Positions 14,701 through 19,968 of a stretch of 22,728 nt of DNA are shown here, one piece after another. The notes beneath the pieces were generated by a model. The model searched no databases. It saw only the letters and a program-made list of their open reading frames with translations, and was not told the DNA's origin. Source of the stretch: SIG636 sp045535465 (GTDB lineage: Bacteria > Bacillota > Clostridia > Oscillospirales > CAG-382); the NCBI GenBank assembly GCA_045535465.1, contig JAZSLS010000146.1:1-22728 (forward strand). The letters run 5' to 3'. Made by a program: the position numbers and the translations under genes. How positions within the stretch are numbered: the first letter of the stretch is position 1; each line of letters starts with the position of its first letter.

Positions 14701-16818
14701 ATATCCAATAACGAAGCTGCCAGCGGCGGCGGTATATATGCAAAAGGTGCTTCCACAACAGTTGATATTTCTGATAATACAAACATCTTAGGATTTTCTA
14801 TCAGCGGTATTGCTGCAACGGGTGTGGGTACAGTAATAAGCGGCAACAAAGCTGCAACGGGCAATGGCGGTGGTGTTTGTTTTGATATTTGTGGCAACTG
14901 CTCTATAATCAACGCTGATATTTATGGAAACGCAGCACCGACTAATACGCCTGATGATACCAACGAATTGGCTTATATAACCACCAGTCTCACAGGTAAC
15001 GGTGGGGGCGTGTACATAAAAGGCACAAAAGCAACTCTTTCCGGTTGCACCATTGGCAAGTCAGGTCAACCTAATATGGCCGTACAGGGCGGAGGCGTTG
15101 CGATTTTTAAAGCCTCCGAGGTTACGGCAACAAATGTTAACGTAGTCTATAATATAGCACAAACGTCCGGTGGCGGATATTGTATTCTTGGCAGCGGTAT
15201 CAACGATGCAGGAGGCGCTACAACGTTCAATATTTTGGGCGGCAGTATATCTTATAACGAAGCGCAGTCAACAATTGACGACATTGATGGCAACAACTAC
15301 GCTTCAGAGATAGGCGGCGGCGGTTTGTTCATAAGAACCTTGTCTAACTATAACAACAAAGCCGTTTCGGGCACAATAGACGGCGTAAGCATCAACAATA
15401 ACAAATCCGTGCGCGGTGGTGCGATATACCAGCACGAATCAACTACAATTACTCTTAGAAACTGCCAAAACGTAAAAGAAAACGAAGCTACACAGCTTGG
15501 CGGTGCGCTTTTTATGACTAAAAGTAATTGCCTAACAGATATTGATGACTGTGTATTTACAGGCAACATAGCAGGGCTTCGCGGTGGTGCTTTGTATATC
15601 CAGGTTAACGGCTGTACGGTTAATAACGTACAAATGATAGGCAACAAAGCAAACGGCTTATCTTGGGGCTCGGGCGGCCACGGTGGTGCGATTTACATAA
15701 CAAACGCAGGTGATGCGGCTGTTGATATCAGTTTACCCTTGGTAAACGTTGATTTCACGGATAATGAAGCAGAATATGGCGGCGCTCTTTGTATTGCAAA
15801 CGGTGTAAGACCGATAGCGGTTACGCTAAGTAATTCTGATTTCAACGATAATACTGCCTCCAAAAACGGCGGCGCAATACTTGTATCCGGTACCGGTGCA
15901 ACCGTAACCGTTTCAGAGGGGTATATTATAAATAATACCGCAGGGACGACTGCAACCACCGTGAGCCCATACAACCTTGCTCATACGGACACCGATGGTG
16001 TTGGTGGCGGTATAGCCGTGTTTAACGGAGGCGCTTTTTCCCTGACGGGCAGTAATATTGCAATTTACGGCAACACTGCAGCTACTGCAGGCAACGATGT
16101 CTTTGCTAACGGCAACGGCACTAAGCTCAATATCCCTGCACCGGATGCTATGAACACTACAGGCTACGGTAAAGACGGCGCAGTTTGGTGGGAAGACTAT
16201 ATGACAGGCGACGCAAATTATGGATACGGTCTTAACGGTGACAGCAGAGTTGTTGGAAGATACGCAATAACTCCTATCTCCATCCGTGCTTACACTACAT
16301 CTGCCGAAGGAGAGTCGTCTAACAGTCAATACGTTAACGATGCAGGTCAGTATGTAGCTATTACATTTGATGTTCAAAAATACAATGTAGGAAGCATTAC
16401 AATAACTGCGCCTACCGCAACGGACGACAACCAAAGATTTGTTTTTGTAATCATCGGCAAGCCAACAGTTGGTGATGAGTTGAGGTTTAGCATAAGCCTT
16501 CCCGCAGGGGAAAGCGTTACAATTGAGAAGCTTCTTCCCGGTACCTATACCGTTACAATGAGCGGCGAATGGTCTTGGCGTTATACTGTCAGCGGCGTGT
16601 CACTTGATGGCGTTGACAAAACCGACGGCACCGGGGTAGTAGAGGTTAAAATAGTTGGACTTGATGTTGAGGAGAACTATGCAGTTGAATACAACGCAAA
16701 TAGGGAACACCCCTACTGGCTTAACTATAACAGTCCCATTAAGACTAACACAGCGGGAGGAGAGGCTTTAACAGCGAGCTTTGATATGGCAGAATTTAAG
16801 AGAACCAATGTAATTTAA
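11752..16818 (+). CDS. Giant secreted right-handed beta-helix protein, Pmp-like repeats, Cna-B-like C-terminus
   Basis: A 1688-residue exported protein. Residues 1-27 form a signal peptide (NTYA-QNYGS). After a Ser/Asn-rich N-terminal region, about 36 motifs of the form GG[AG][ILVF][YxV] spaced about 30 residues apart run from about 309 to 1419, each usually followed by an [IFV]-x-[GND]-N-x-A turn (ISGNKA, FTGNEV, FTDNEA). This is the pattern of parallel beta-helix surface proteins, including chlamydial Pmp repeats. Residues about 1506-1688 are distinct, with a Cna-B-like stretch (RFVFVIIG..., IEKLLPGTYTVTMSGEWSWRY). No LPxTG, dockerin, SLH, choline- or LysM-type anchor is seen and the protein ends FKRTNVI. 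The start at 11752 follows TGGAGGT by seven bases; an earlier ATG at 11737 overlaps that site. Adhesion or glycan binding is a plausible role by family. Confidence 0.92.
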   Translation: MKIGTRFTAIFISLTTLFALFTGNTYAQNYGSVYVDETTLVIEDGNVISGDKSLIDRGIIVIGDESDTPSDGFESREVAHDGKQPIKNNSALVYHDVSIGSSDVGVSFFNETPTAVNPDSPIESAKAALILNVSTANTVHTNHNSAATWGPNTYDAVVMHNVCYIPTTSSNEKTMTVNAAIMARGNCPNDPSTAPSYYINTMTGPIFHVKSGGTLNLSNNGSKNGGRVTLEGQRLYHTVNGPDVRGQWIYAVNWAAVKMDPLVIVEGGVANISETTFQNGYSSGNGSGARVTGGTLNLTDCTFVDCESASGGAISIGANGKAVLKNCVIDNCVATDNGGGIYVASGGELTIENTTIKNCDAAHGGAIYLAGSCTITLNSVTIQNNVVSGNGGALWVGNGVTVNHTGGTISGNKAEDGIGGAVAIARPGTYNLKGGTLSGNIAKQGGAIGCYASNDVPGNSKFTMTSGTISGNEAKTVGSTTGQGGALYIRCGAEHSISGGTITGNKAPQGAGIYVYNSTSYTSTVAGKITISGSANIYKNGNSSTTHGGGIYVGSGGTLAVSGGTIGGTSVSSHANEANAGGGICVAGGSATVTGGKISANKAFNNGGGIEISSGTVTISGGELKTNNANYGGAVHSTASCTLNISGGAISGNTVTNSGGAIAAGGGTVNISGNANINANTATSRGGGIYMNSSTVLNFTGGAIGGTSITSHANGAANGGGIYMEDSSTLKMSGSAKITCNKATGTSAKGGGLYVTGSAIINITGSTTVGDCAVSGNTADHQGGGFYVASYTTADNFKVNNITLNGNIAKGDRGGGIYVNLSTANESTKIRIDNAVFTENKSETDGGSVDGHGGGIYAAHCMLYITNSQFADNDATYRGAGVYCTSGSVAEVKGCSFTGNEVGSFGGGLHVYDNAQATIVNCSFDNNKAGVCGGALYAVGVNEKTANLYVVDTTIGTVAANTGGNGGGIAADTLSVVKIVRGNISNNEAASGGGIYAKGASTTVDISDNTNILGFSISGIAATGVGTVISGNKAATGNGGGVCFDICGNCSIINADIYGNAAPTNTPDDTNELAYITTSLTGNGGGVYIKGTKATLSGCTIGKSGQPNMAVQGGGVAIFKASEVTATNVNVVYNIAQTSGGGYCILGSGINDAGGATTFNILGGSISYNEAQSTIDDIDGNNYASEIGGGGLFIRTLSNYNNKAVSGTIDGVSINNNKSVRGGAIYQHESTTITLRNCQNVKENEATQLGGALFMTKSNCLTDIDDCVFTGNIAGLRGGALYIQVNGCTVNNVQMIGNKANGLSWGSGGHGGAIYITNAGDAAVDISLPLVNVDFTDNEAEYGGALCIANGVRPIAVTLSNSDFNDNTASKNGGAILVSGTGATVTVSEGYIINNTAGTTATTVSPYNLAHTDTDGVGGGIAVFNGGAFSLTGSNIAIYGNTAATAGNDVFANGNGTKLNIPAPDAMNTTGYGKDGAVWWEDYMTGDANYGYGLNGDSRVVGRYAITPISIRAYTTSAEGESSNSQYVNDAGQYVAITFDVQKYNVGSITITAPTATDDNQRFVFVIIGKPTVGDELRFSISLPAGESVTIEKLLPGTYTVTMSGEWSWRYTVSGVSLDGVDKTDGTGVVEVKIVGLDVEENYAVEYNANREHPYWLNYNSPIKTNTAGGEALTASFDMAEFKRTNVI
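13428..13920 (+). repeat. In-frame 414-bp internal duplication in the beta-helix gene
   Basis: Two segments encode GG[TA]IGG-TS[VI]xSHAN...GGGI[CY], around 13437-13505 and 13851-13919, offset by 414 bases (138 codons, about four coils). The bases are diverged mainly at third positions, so the duplication is not recent. The string GGCGG(T)ATATATG coding for GGIY also recurs, for example at 13908-13922, 14194-14206, 14311-14323 and 14728-14740. Confidence 0.6.
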
Positions 16819-16826
16819 AAGGCGTT

Positions 16827-16861
16827 AAAAGACGTGTCGTTTACGAGTCGACACGTCTTTT
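16827..16861. terminator. Intrinsic terminator after the beta-helix gene
   Basis: Thirteen-base perfect stem AAAAGACGTGTCG / CGACACGTCTTTT with a nine-base loop, nine bases after the stop codon. The A/T ends make it work in both directions. Confidence 0.9.
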
Positions 16862-16876
16862 CCGGATAAACATATT

Positions 16877-16916
16877 AAAAAGCCTATGAGAAGTAAGCGT
16901 CACTCATAGGCTTTTT
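16877..16916. terminator. Second bidirectional terminator, before the PIG-L gene end
   Basis: Fourteen-base perfect stem AAAAAGCCTATGAG / CTCATAGGCTTTTT with a 12-base loop. It follows the previous hairpin by 15 bases. It lies 17 bases beyond the stop of the minus-strand PIG-L gene and probably serves that gene, with backup for the beta-helix transcript. Confidence 0.9.
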
Positions 16917-16933
16917 GTATTCATAATGGAAGT

Positions 16934-17638
16934 TTAAGGTAATAATCTGTACGGACGCAGTCTTCCCGAAACAAGGGCGGGGGTGAAGCCTTCGGCGTAT
17001 TTTACGCCACATTGTGCACCTCTTGCTGCCGCCATCTTTCTTTGCTCTGCAATCACGTCATATCCGTCGTGCTCTCTTAGCCACACAATCTGACTTTCGT
17101 GGCAAGCAAGCATTTTTTCTTTTGTTTCCATTTCCTCGGAAATATCTACGTATTCCGTAGGAATCATATTTATACCCCAATCAGTGTCGGTGTAATAAAG
17201 GGGTGTTAAAGCAACCGCTTCACCGCACTCTTCCATAAAATGAGGACACGTAGCAGCAAAGGAGGCCTTAAACACAAGCTTCGAAGTCTCCACGTGGTCG
17301 GAGCAGTAATCGTTGGGATGATGTGTAATAATAAGGTCGGGTTTTTCATCGCGTATTATCTTTATAAGTTTCTTAACTTGCTCCGTATCAGCGCTGTTGA
17401 CGGTCAAATCGCCAATATCGGCAGTCACGGATTTGAATCCTGCCATATTGCAGGAGTTAAGTGTTTCTTGTCTTCTTATCTCTCTAAGCTCCTTCGGCAT
17501 AATAGAGTAATGGCCCATATCACCGTTGGATACGTTGCAAACCGTAACCTCGTGACCTGCTTTTTTATATTTTAAGAGCGTGCCTCCGCAAGTTAGTTCC
17601 ATATCATCAGGATGACAAATAATAGCAAGTATTTTCAT
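16934..17638 (-). CDS. PIG-L (LmbE-like) family zinc deacetylase
   Basis: A 234-residue soluble enzyme of the family that removes acetyl groups from N-acetylglucosamine-type substrates (relatives: PIG-L, MshB, BshB1). The zinc site is visible: CHPDD (8-12; His9, Asp12 by homology to MshB) and HHPNDYCSDHV (106-116; His115 the third ligand), with VSNGDMGHY (36-44) and the REIRRQE helix (52-58) typical of the family. Length is normal. The ATG follows GGAGGG closely. No bacillithiol synthesis partners (bshA, bshC) are nearby, so the substrate is not known. It is divergent from the macrodomain gene and shares with it a compact promoter region with a 15-bp tandem repeat. Confidence 0.92.
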   Translation of the reverse strand: MKILAIICHPDDMELTCGGTLLKYKKAGHEVTVCNVSNGDMGHYSIMPKELREIRRQETLNSCNMAGFKSVTADIGDLTVNSADTEQVKKLIKIIRDEKPDLIITHHPNDYCSDHVETSKLVFKASFAATCPHFMEECGEAVALTPLYYTDTDWGINMIPTEYVDISEEMETKEKMLACHESQIVWLREHDGYDVIAEQRKMAAARGAQCGVKYAEGFTPALVSGRLRPYRLLP

Positions 17639-17664
17639 TTTTCTCCCTCCAATCTGTTAAGCCT

Positions 17665-17693
17665 ATTATAACATAGCAGCAAATGCATTGCAA
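17665..17693 (-). promoter_or_regulatory. Sigma-A promoter for the PIG-L gene
   Basis: Minus strand TTGCAA (17688-17693), 17 bases, TATAAT (17665-17670) with TGT before it. TTGCAA is its own reverse complement and lies within one copy of the 15-bp tandem repeat. Confidence 0.83.
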
Positions 17694-17714
17694 GAAGTAG
17701 CATTGCAAAGAATA
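17685..17714. repeat. 15-bp tandem repeat overlapping two divergent -35 boxes
   Basis: GCATTGCAAGAAGTA (17685-17699) is followed by GCATTGCAAAGAATA (17700-17714), two mismatches in 15. Each copy holds one TTGCAA: the left copy supplies the -35 of the minus-strand promoter, the right copy the -35 of the plus-strand promoter. Confidence 0.8.
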
Positions 17715-17731
17715 CAAAAATGTGCTATACT
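17703..17731 (+). promoter_or_regulatory. Sigma-A promoter for the macrodomain-HTH gene
   Basis: TTGCAA (17703-17708), 17 bases, TATACT (17726-17731) with TGC before it. Transcription would start near 17738, 22 bases ahead of the start codon. Confidence 0.78.
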
Positions 17732-17759
17732 GAACAAAACACCGAAAGGGGAATATCCT

Positions 17760-18764
17760 ATGCCACTACAAATAATCAGACAAGATATAACAAAAATGCG
17801 TGTGGACGCTATTGTTAACACAACTAATGAAGAAATGGTTCCTTACAGCGGCGTAGACCTTGCTGTTCATCAAGCTGCAGGCCCCAAGCTTGCCAAGGAG
17901 TGTGCAAGGCTTGCTCCTCTCGGTCTTGGTACTGCTAAAATAACTAAGGGCTATAACCTTGATTCAAAATATGTAATACATACATCGGGGCCCGTATGGC
18001 AAGGCGGTCTCTGCGGAGAAAGCGTAATACTTAAATCCTGTTACACAGAGTCATTAAAGCTTGCTGTGGAAAACTGCTGCAATTCCGTTGCCTTTCCTCT
18101 CATTTCATCAGGTGCTTACGGATATCCAAAAGACCAAGTGCTAAAATTTGCTTTACAAGTTATAACAGAGTTTTTATTTGACCACGAGCTTATGGTATAT
18201 CTGTGCGTTTTTGACCGTAGTTCTTATGAGTTCAGCAAAACACTGCATTCAGATATTAGTGAGCTTATAAACGACGATTACATTTCACGGTTTGATAGTC
18301 ACCCGATCAGAACTATCCACGCAAGGGCTTCTCGTAAAGCAATATCTGAAGAAATTGAAGACTATTTACCTTCACCTGCTGCCGTAGGCAGTAAATCCTT
18401 GCAGGATTATATGAAGTCAATGGACAAATCCTTTGCCAACAAGTTATTTGATTGGATAGATAAACGAGGTATTACGGATATTGAATGCTATAAAAAGGCT
18501 AACGTTGACAAAAAGACATTTTCCAAAATAAAGTGCAACCCCGACAAGTACAGGCCGTCAAAACAAACTGCAGTAGCCTTTGCCATAGCCTTAAGGCTTA
18601 ACTTGGAGGAAACGCAGGACTTGCTTGCCTCGGCGGGTCTTACTTTGTCACACAGCTTTGCTTTTGACAAGATAATAAGATATTTTATTGAAAAAGGAAT
18701 TTATGACATTTTTGTTATAAACGAAGCTCTGTTTGAATTCGACCAAGTTCTGTTGGGATGTTAG
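17760..18764 (+). CDS. Macrodomain protein with C-terminal helix-turn-helix-like domain
   Basis: A 334-residue cytosolic protein. Residues 1-165 form a macrodomain, which binds or hydrolyses ADP-ribose derivatives: DAIVNTTNEEM (16-26; Asn20 and Asn23 at the catalytic-loop positions), SGVDLAVHQAAG (30-41) and FPLISSGAYGYP (112-123). The usual GGGV loop reads YSGV here. After a linker, residues about 214-334 form a helical domain with SFANKLFDWIDKRGITDIECYKKANVDKKTFSKIK and SKQTAVAFAIALRLNLEETQDLLASAGLTLS, which resembles an XRE-type HTH. I recall this C-terminal module fused to other signalling or conflict domains in Firmicutes, but cannot verify it here. The start follows AAAGGGGA; an in-frame ATG at 17688 lies inside the promoter region and was rejected. 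ADP-ribose hydrolysis or sensing is likely; DNA binding is inferred. Confidence 0.88.
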   Translation: MPLQIIRQDITKMRVDAIVNTTNEEMVPYSGVDLAVHQAAGPKLAKECARLAPLGLGTAKITKGYNLDSKYVIHTSGPVWQGGLCGESVILKSCYTESLKLAVENCCNSVAFPLISSGAYGYPKDQVLKFALQVITEFLFDHELMVYLCVFDRSSYEFSKTLHSDISELINDDYISRFDSHPIRTIHARASRKAISEEIEDYLPSPAAVGSKSLQDYMKSMDKSFANKLFDWIDKRGITDIECYKKANVDKKTFSKIKCNPDKYRPSKQTAVAFAIALRLNLEETQDLLASAGLTLSHSFAFDKIIRYFIEKGIYDIFVINEALFEFDQVLLGC

Positions 18765-18823
18765 GTCAAGAGCAATGACGATTTCAATCAATGAATAAAA
18801 TCCAAACAGGATAGACACAAAGC

Positions 18824-18858
18824 CGCCGAGGAATCATAAGACTCCTCGGCGTTTTTTT
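18824..18858 (+). terminator. Intrinsic terminator after the macrodomain gene
   Basis: CGCCGAGGA / TCCTCGGCG perfect nine-base stem, ten-base loop, then seven T residues. It also lies just beyond the stop of the minus-strand GNAT gene but lacks a good T run in that direction. Confidence 0.9.
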
Positions 18859-18861
18859 ATC

Positions 18862-19515
18862 TTATCTCACAACAGAAGAATGACTGTAAATATAAAACTC
18901 CTCTTGACTTGGCATCCACTTTTTTTCTTTGTATGGAAACGTATTGTCAAATTTTTCCACAGCGGCAGTATCCTCGCAGCAATCTGCAGCAGTGCTTGGT
19001 ATATACATCCACTTTTTACCGTCAAGAATACCGGGTACAAGCTCACAAACAAGAAGTGCAGTTGGAAAGTTCCCTTCGACCATAAAGCTGACATTCTTCT
19101 TTTTACAGCTTACAAAACCTCGGCCGATATAGTTACCGGGATTGCCAAAATTGATATTTACATCATATCCCATACGGCGAGCGACAGCGAAAGAATGCTC
19201 AATAAGAAGTTTACCGAATTTTTGTCTTTGATATTCGGGAGCAACACACAAAGGTCCAAATGAAAGAATTTCTTTCCTTTGGAGCTTTTCATCTTCAAGC
19301 CAAGCCTTAGTGTACATTATATTTCCGATTATTCGGCCGTCCTTTTCAAGCACAAAGGAAAGTTCGGGAATGAAATCAGGATGTGAACGCATCATATGAA
19401 CGTAAAAATGCTCATCTGCGCCGGGTTTATAAACGTTCCAGAATGCCTCGCGAGTAAGCTCTTCGACAGCTCTGTAATCGTTTTCTGTTTCTAAACGTAT
19501 AATTGTGTTGTTCAT
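18862..19515 (-). CDS. GNAT family N-acetyltransferase
   Basis: A 217-residue cytosolic enzyme that moves an acetyl group from acetyl-CoA to an amine; substrate unknown. The core GNAT fold covers about residues 1-140: IIRLETENDYRAVEELTREAF at the N-terminus, LSFVLEKDGRIIGNIMY (52-68), then motif A with ILSFGPLCVAPEYQRQKFGKLL (83-104), where the acetyl-CoA loop QRQKFGK is a variant of Q/R-x-x-G-x-G/A, and GNPGNYIGRGF (124-134). The C-terminal 75 residues (ELVPGILDGKKWMY onwards) match the extension common in YhbS-like GNATs. Start set by GGAGG ahead of the ATG. The gene is transcribed from the promoter at 19744-19772 behind a leader of about 220 bases that carries a short dockerin-like ORF. 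Confidence 0.9.
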   Translation of the reverse strand: MNNTIIRLETENDYRAVEELTREAFWNVYKPGADEHFYVHMMRSHPDFIPELSFVLEKDGRIIGNIMYTKAWLEDEKLQRKEILSFGPLCVAPEYQRQKFGKLLIEHSFAVARRMGYDVNINFGNPGNYIGRGFVSCKKKNVSFMVEGNFPTALLVCELVPGILDGKKWMYIPSTAADCCEDTAAVEKFDNTFPYKEKKWMPSQEEFYIYSHSSVVR

Positions 19516-19527
19516 CTTAACCTCCGG

Positions 19528-19650
19528 TTAAACAAATTGGTGAATAGCAGTACCAGAAACACCGTCACCGTTGACATCGCCGACAATAACTATTGTGGCA
19601 ATTCCGGTGCCGATATCATAGTAGTTTACGTATGGAGTGCCGTTAAACAC
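19528..19650 (-). CDS. Short dockerin-like ORF in the GNAT leader (possible remnant)
   Basis: A 40-codon ORF starting at GTG with AAAGGAG about nine bases upstream. Its product contains DIGTGIATIVIVGDVNGDGVSG, which matches the segment leading into and opening a dockerin (compare GLVGTGCTVNI and LVVRGDLDGDSNISS of the protein at 19969-21900). It stops after the first calcium loop, so the second repeat and both helices are missing. The stop is 12 bases before the GNAT start, and the GNAT ribosome site lies in that gap, so coupling is possible. The reading frame is open upstream to a stop at 19693-19695. It is either debris of a dockerin gene or a small translated leader peptide. Confidence 0.4.
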   Translation of the reverse strand: MFNGTPYVNYYDIGTGIATIVIVGDVNGDGVSGTAIHQFV

Positions 19651-19743
19651 GTTTCTGCCGCTCCTTTCAAAACACAACGAAACCGTTTTGTTTCATTAAT
19701 TTTCACAGCATAAAAACAAATTCACACTAAATACTATACACTA

Positions 19744-19772
19744 ATTGTATCACAAGTTTGTGTAAAGTTCAA
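19744..19772 (-). promoter_or_regulatory. Sigma-A promoter for the GNAT transcript
   Basis: Minus strand TTGAAC (19767-19772), 17 bases, TACAAT (19744-19749) preceded by TGA (extended -10). The predicted start near 19737 gives a leader that includes the dockerin-like ORF. Confidence 0.75.
19751..19762. promoter_or_regulatory. Palindrome CACAA-GT-TTGTG inside the GNAT promoter spacer
   Basis: A 12-bp inverted repeat with a two-base centre lying wholly between the -35 and -10 hexamers. A protein bound here would block the promoter, so it is a candidate repressor operator. The repeat is short and could be chance. Confidence 0.3.
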
Positions 19773-19902
19773 GCACGAGTGTTTTTTATTAAGAACTACG
19801 GAAACATTGTGGTGGCAATCAACATCAGTTTTTTAACTTACACTTTCACGAAATTGGCACAATTGCACAAAACGCACTCCAAAATTGTATATCTTTTGTC
19901 GA

Positions 19903-19931
19903 TTGTGCTTTTTCGACCGGCGTGATATAAT
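19903..19931 (+). promoter_or_regulatory. Probable sigma-A promoter for the C39-dockerin gene
   Basis: TTGTGC (19903-19908), 17 bases, TATAAT (19926-19931) preceded by TGA. The -10 is perfect and extended, the -35 weak. The leader would be about 31 bases with TGGAGGT. Confidence 0.68.
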
Positions 19932-19968
19932 CAAATTGTTAATAATTACGTCATTCTGGAGGTATTTT

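Larger units (their letters stand above)
19516..19968. other. Divergent intergenic region between GNAT and C39-dockerin genes
   Basis: About 450 bases with the dockerin-like ORF (19528-19650), the minus-strand GNAT promoter (19744-19772), a 12-bp palindrome in its spacer and the plus-strand promoter of the C39 gene (19903-19931). The stretch 19773-19900 is AT-rich with no recognised element. Confidence 0.6.

Noticed and set aside
15913..16434. 173-codon minus-strand ORF inside the beta-helix gene, and several similar 60-105 codon ones
   Set aside because: They arise from the biased codon pattern of the repeats; composition is Cys/Val or Pro/Ala rich with no ribosome sites or domains.
11752..16818. 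Regular repeats that could suggest CRISPR or satellite DNA
   Set aside because: The repeats are in frame, vary in length and encode GG-x-x beta-helix coils; there are no constant repeats with unique spacers and no cas genes.
19516..19743. Riboswitch or T-box in the long GNAT leader
   Set aside because: The leader is largely occupied by the dockerin-like frame and no known aptamer core or terminator hairpin was recognised.
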